From Chloroflexota bacterium (GTDB lineage: Bacteria > Chloroflexota > Dehalococcoidia > JABGRK01), in NCBI GenBank assembly GCA_030665485.1, contig DAOUZV010000078.1, positions 1 through 5,928 of the forward strand: a stretch of DNA of 5,928 nucleotides, read 5' to 3'. How positions within the stretch are numbered: position 1 is the first letter of the stretch; each line of letters opens with the position of its first letter. The notes below the pieces were generated by a model that was not told the DNA's origin, ran no database searches, and worked only from the letters and a program-made list of their open reading frames with translations. Shown here in pieces: positions 5,415-5,928 of the stretch. Both the position numbers and the translations under genes were made by a program.

Positions 5415-5474
5415 TACCAAACAGGCCTAAGTGCACATCGTGCCTGAGATGCTCCTTTTAGGCCTGTTTGGTAT
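5414..5474. terminator. Perfect 17-bp inverted repeat between convergent genes, probable bidirectional terminator
   Basis: ATACCAAACAGGCCTAA at 5414-5430 is repeated exactly in inverse at 5458-5474, with a 27-base loop. The first base of the stem is the last base of the PTPS stop codon, and the convergent membrane-protein gene stops at 5481. The position fits transcription termination for both operons. However, neither strand shows the run of Ts expected after an intrinsic terminator, and the loop is long. It could therefore act as an RNA 3'-end stabiliser or be a small dispersed repeat. Confidence 0.55.
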
Positions 5475-5480
5475 GAAGTC

Positions 5481-5732
5481 TTATTCGCCGGCGGGAGGCT
5501 CGGCTACCTCTTCCTCTTCCTCTTCCGCCGGAGGTAATTCAACCTTTGTGGAAAGCATGGTCCAGCCGATCCATATACCCAACAGCATAACCAGCGAAAC
5601 GCCAGCTGCTACCGGTACACCTATGGCCCACCTCCACCATTGCCCTCCGAGCACTATGCCTAAATAGAATAGAACTAACACGGCGACGGCTAGTATACAA
5701 ATTAACAGTCCACCCAGTCTGGCTTTATCCAT
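5481..5732 (-). CDS. Small two-helix membrane protein with an acidic tail, function unknown
   Basis: I do not recognise a named family in this 83-residue protein. Two hydrophobic segments are clear, about residues 7-29 (LGGLLICILAVAVLVLFYLG and onward) and 35-60, joined by a short aromatic turn, QWWRW. Lys3 and Arg5 before the first helix suggest, by the positive-inside rule, that both ends lie in the cytoplasm. The tail after residue 64 is rich in Pro and Glu, with six Glu in a row at 70-75 encoded by a six-base tandem repeat. ATG at 5730-5732 has GGGGGT 11 bases upstream, a rather wide spacer. The gene follows the Trm112-like gene by 48 bases on the same strand and ends against the convergent fol operon. 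The regular hydropathy and ribosome-binding site argue that it is real. A role as a small membrane anchor or assembly subunit is only a guess. Confidence 0.72.
   Translation of the reverse strand: MDKARLGGLLICILAVAVLVLFYLGIVLGGQWWRWAIGVPVAAGVSLVMLLGIWIGWTMLSTKVELPPAEEEEEEVAEPPAGE
5507..5526. repeat. Six-base tandem repeat (CCTCTT, about 3.3 copies)
   Basis: Three copies of CCTCTT plus two bases lie within the 3' part of the small membrane protein gene, where they encode alternating GAG and GAA codons for a run of six Glu. Loss or gain of a unit would change the acidic tail by two residues and keep the frame. Confidence 0.75.
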
Positions 5733-5780
5733 ATCTTTATTTTACCCCCTTGCTCTATTTTATATTGGTATCTGTCTTAC

Positions 5781-5928
5781 TTAATGTATATCCGGTGGCA
5801 GTAAATTGGGAATGGTCTCTTTTATTGGGTAATCCTCCGAGCACTTGGCGCAGTGCAAAGAGCCGGTCACTACTTCCTGTTTATCCTCCTCCTCAATGCT
5901 AAGTGTAAGCTCGCTTTTACAGACGGGG
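5781..5928 (-). CDS. Trm112-like zinc-ribbon protein (N-terminus beyond right edge)
   Basis: Only the last 48 residues are in the window, and they look like the Trm112/UPF0434 family of about 60-residue proteins. The visible part begins PVCKSEL, the second half of the family's CPxC zinc knuckle; the first Cys would lie just past the edge. A second knuckle, HCAKCSEDYPI, follows, and then IPNLLPPDI, the characteristic family ending (YPI then IPxLLP). Trm112 in eukaryotes and archaea is a small zinc-binding partner that stabilises several SAM-dependent methyltransferases. The bacterial relatives are poorly characterised, so a partner role here is inference. The gene reads leftwards and is followed after 48 bases by the small membrane protein gene, with no clear terminator or strong promoter between them, so they may be co-transcribed. 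Confidence 0.82.
   Translation of the reverse strand, partial: PVCKSELTLSIEEEDKQEVVTGSLHCAKCSEDYPIKETIPNLLPPDIH

Noticed and set aside
5431..5667. 78-codon plus-strand open frame starting in the hairpin loop
   Set aside because: Its start lies in the loop of the inverted repeat, and it is antisense to the small membrane protein, which has better hydropathy and a ribosome-binding sequence.
5733..5780. Separate promoter for the small membrane protein gene (TATAAA near 5756-5761, minus strand)
   Set aside because: A -10-like sequence is present but no acceptable -35 lies 16-18 bases upstream, and A/T-rich sequence of this kind is expected by chance.

Overview
The window is ordinary, densely packed bacterial chromosome. 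Nothing in it looks like a phage, plasmid, insertion sequence or CRISPR array. G+C is near one half by eye. The best guess at origin is a Chloroflexota bacterium, perhaps a Dehalococcoidia-like lineage. That is an inference from a folate cluster without folB that carries a PTPS paralog with an active-site Glu, a replacement known from Chloroflexi among others. It is not a phylogenetic result.

Left block (1-3577, minus strand). Reading from its promoter, five genes follow each other closely: NAD kinase (nadK), a GNAT acetyltransferase of the short N-acetylglutamate-synthase type, a Nudix ADP-ribose pyrophosphatase, a family-4-like glycosyltransferase, and a class I SAM methyltransferase that runs off the left edge. 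Gaps are 4 to 40 bases, except that an in-frame TAA (587-589) stops the glycosyltransferase early. Another 43 codons of recognisable glycosyltransferase sequence continue in the same frame to a TGA at 455-457, where the methyltransferase start overlaps. The glycosyltransferase is therefore probably a nonsense mutant or carries a sequence error. Four of the five starts are TTG or GTG.

Divergent promoter region (3578-3705). Two sigma-70-like promoters sit back to back: a good one for nadK on the minus strand and a weaker extended -10 one for folP on the plus strand. A 14-codon ORF with a strong ribosome-binding sequence overlaps the folP promoter, in the same frame as folP.

Middle block (3706-5414, plus strand). 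folP, folK and a PTPS/QueD-family gene are separated by single bases and form a folate operon. The PTPS protein has Cys and Glu side by side in its active-site motif, the signature of PTPS-III. It probably makes the FolK substrate directly from dihydroneopterin triphosphate, bypassing FolB. FolK then pyrophosphorylates that product and FolP joins it to p-aminobenzoate.

Right block (5414-5928). A perfect 17-bp inverted repeat separates the folate operon from a convergent minus-strand pair: a Trm112-like zinc-ribbon protein cut by the right edge, followed by a small two-helix membrane protein with an acidic tail. No gene-free stretch exceeds 300 bases.

I found no clearly undescribed system. 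The best leads are the interrupted glycosyltransferase and the PTPS-III bypass within the fol operon.
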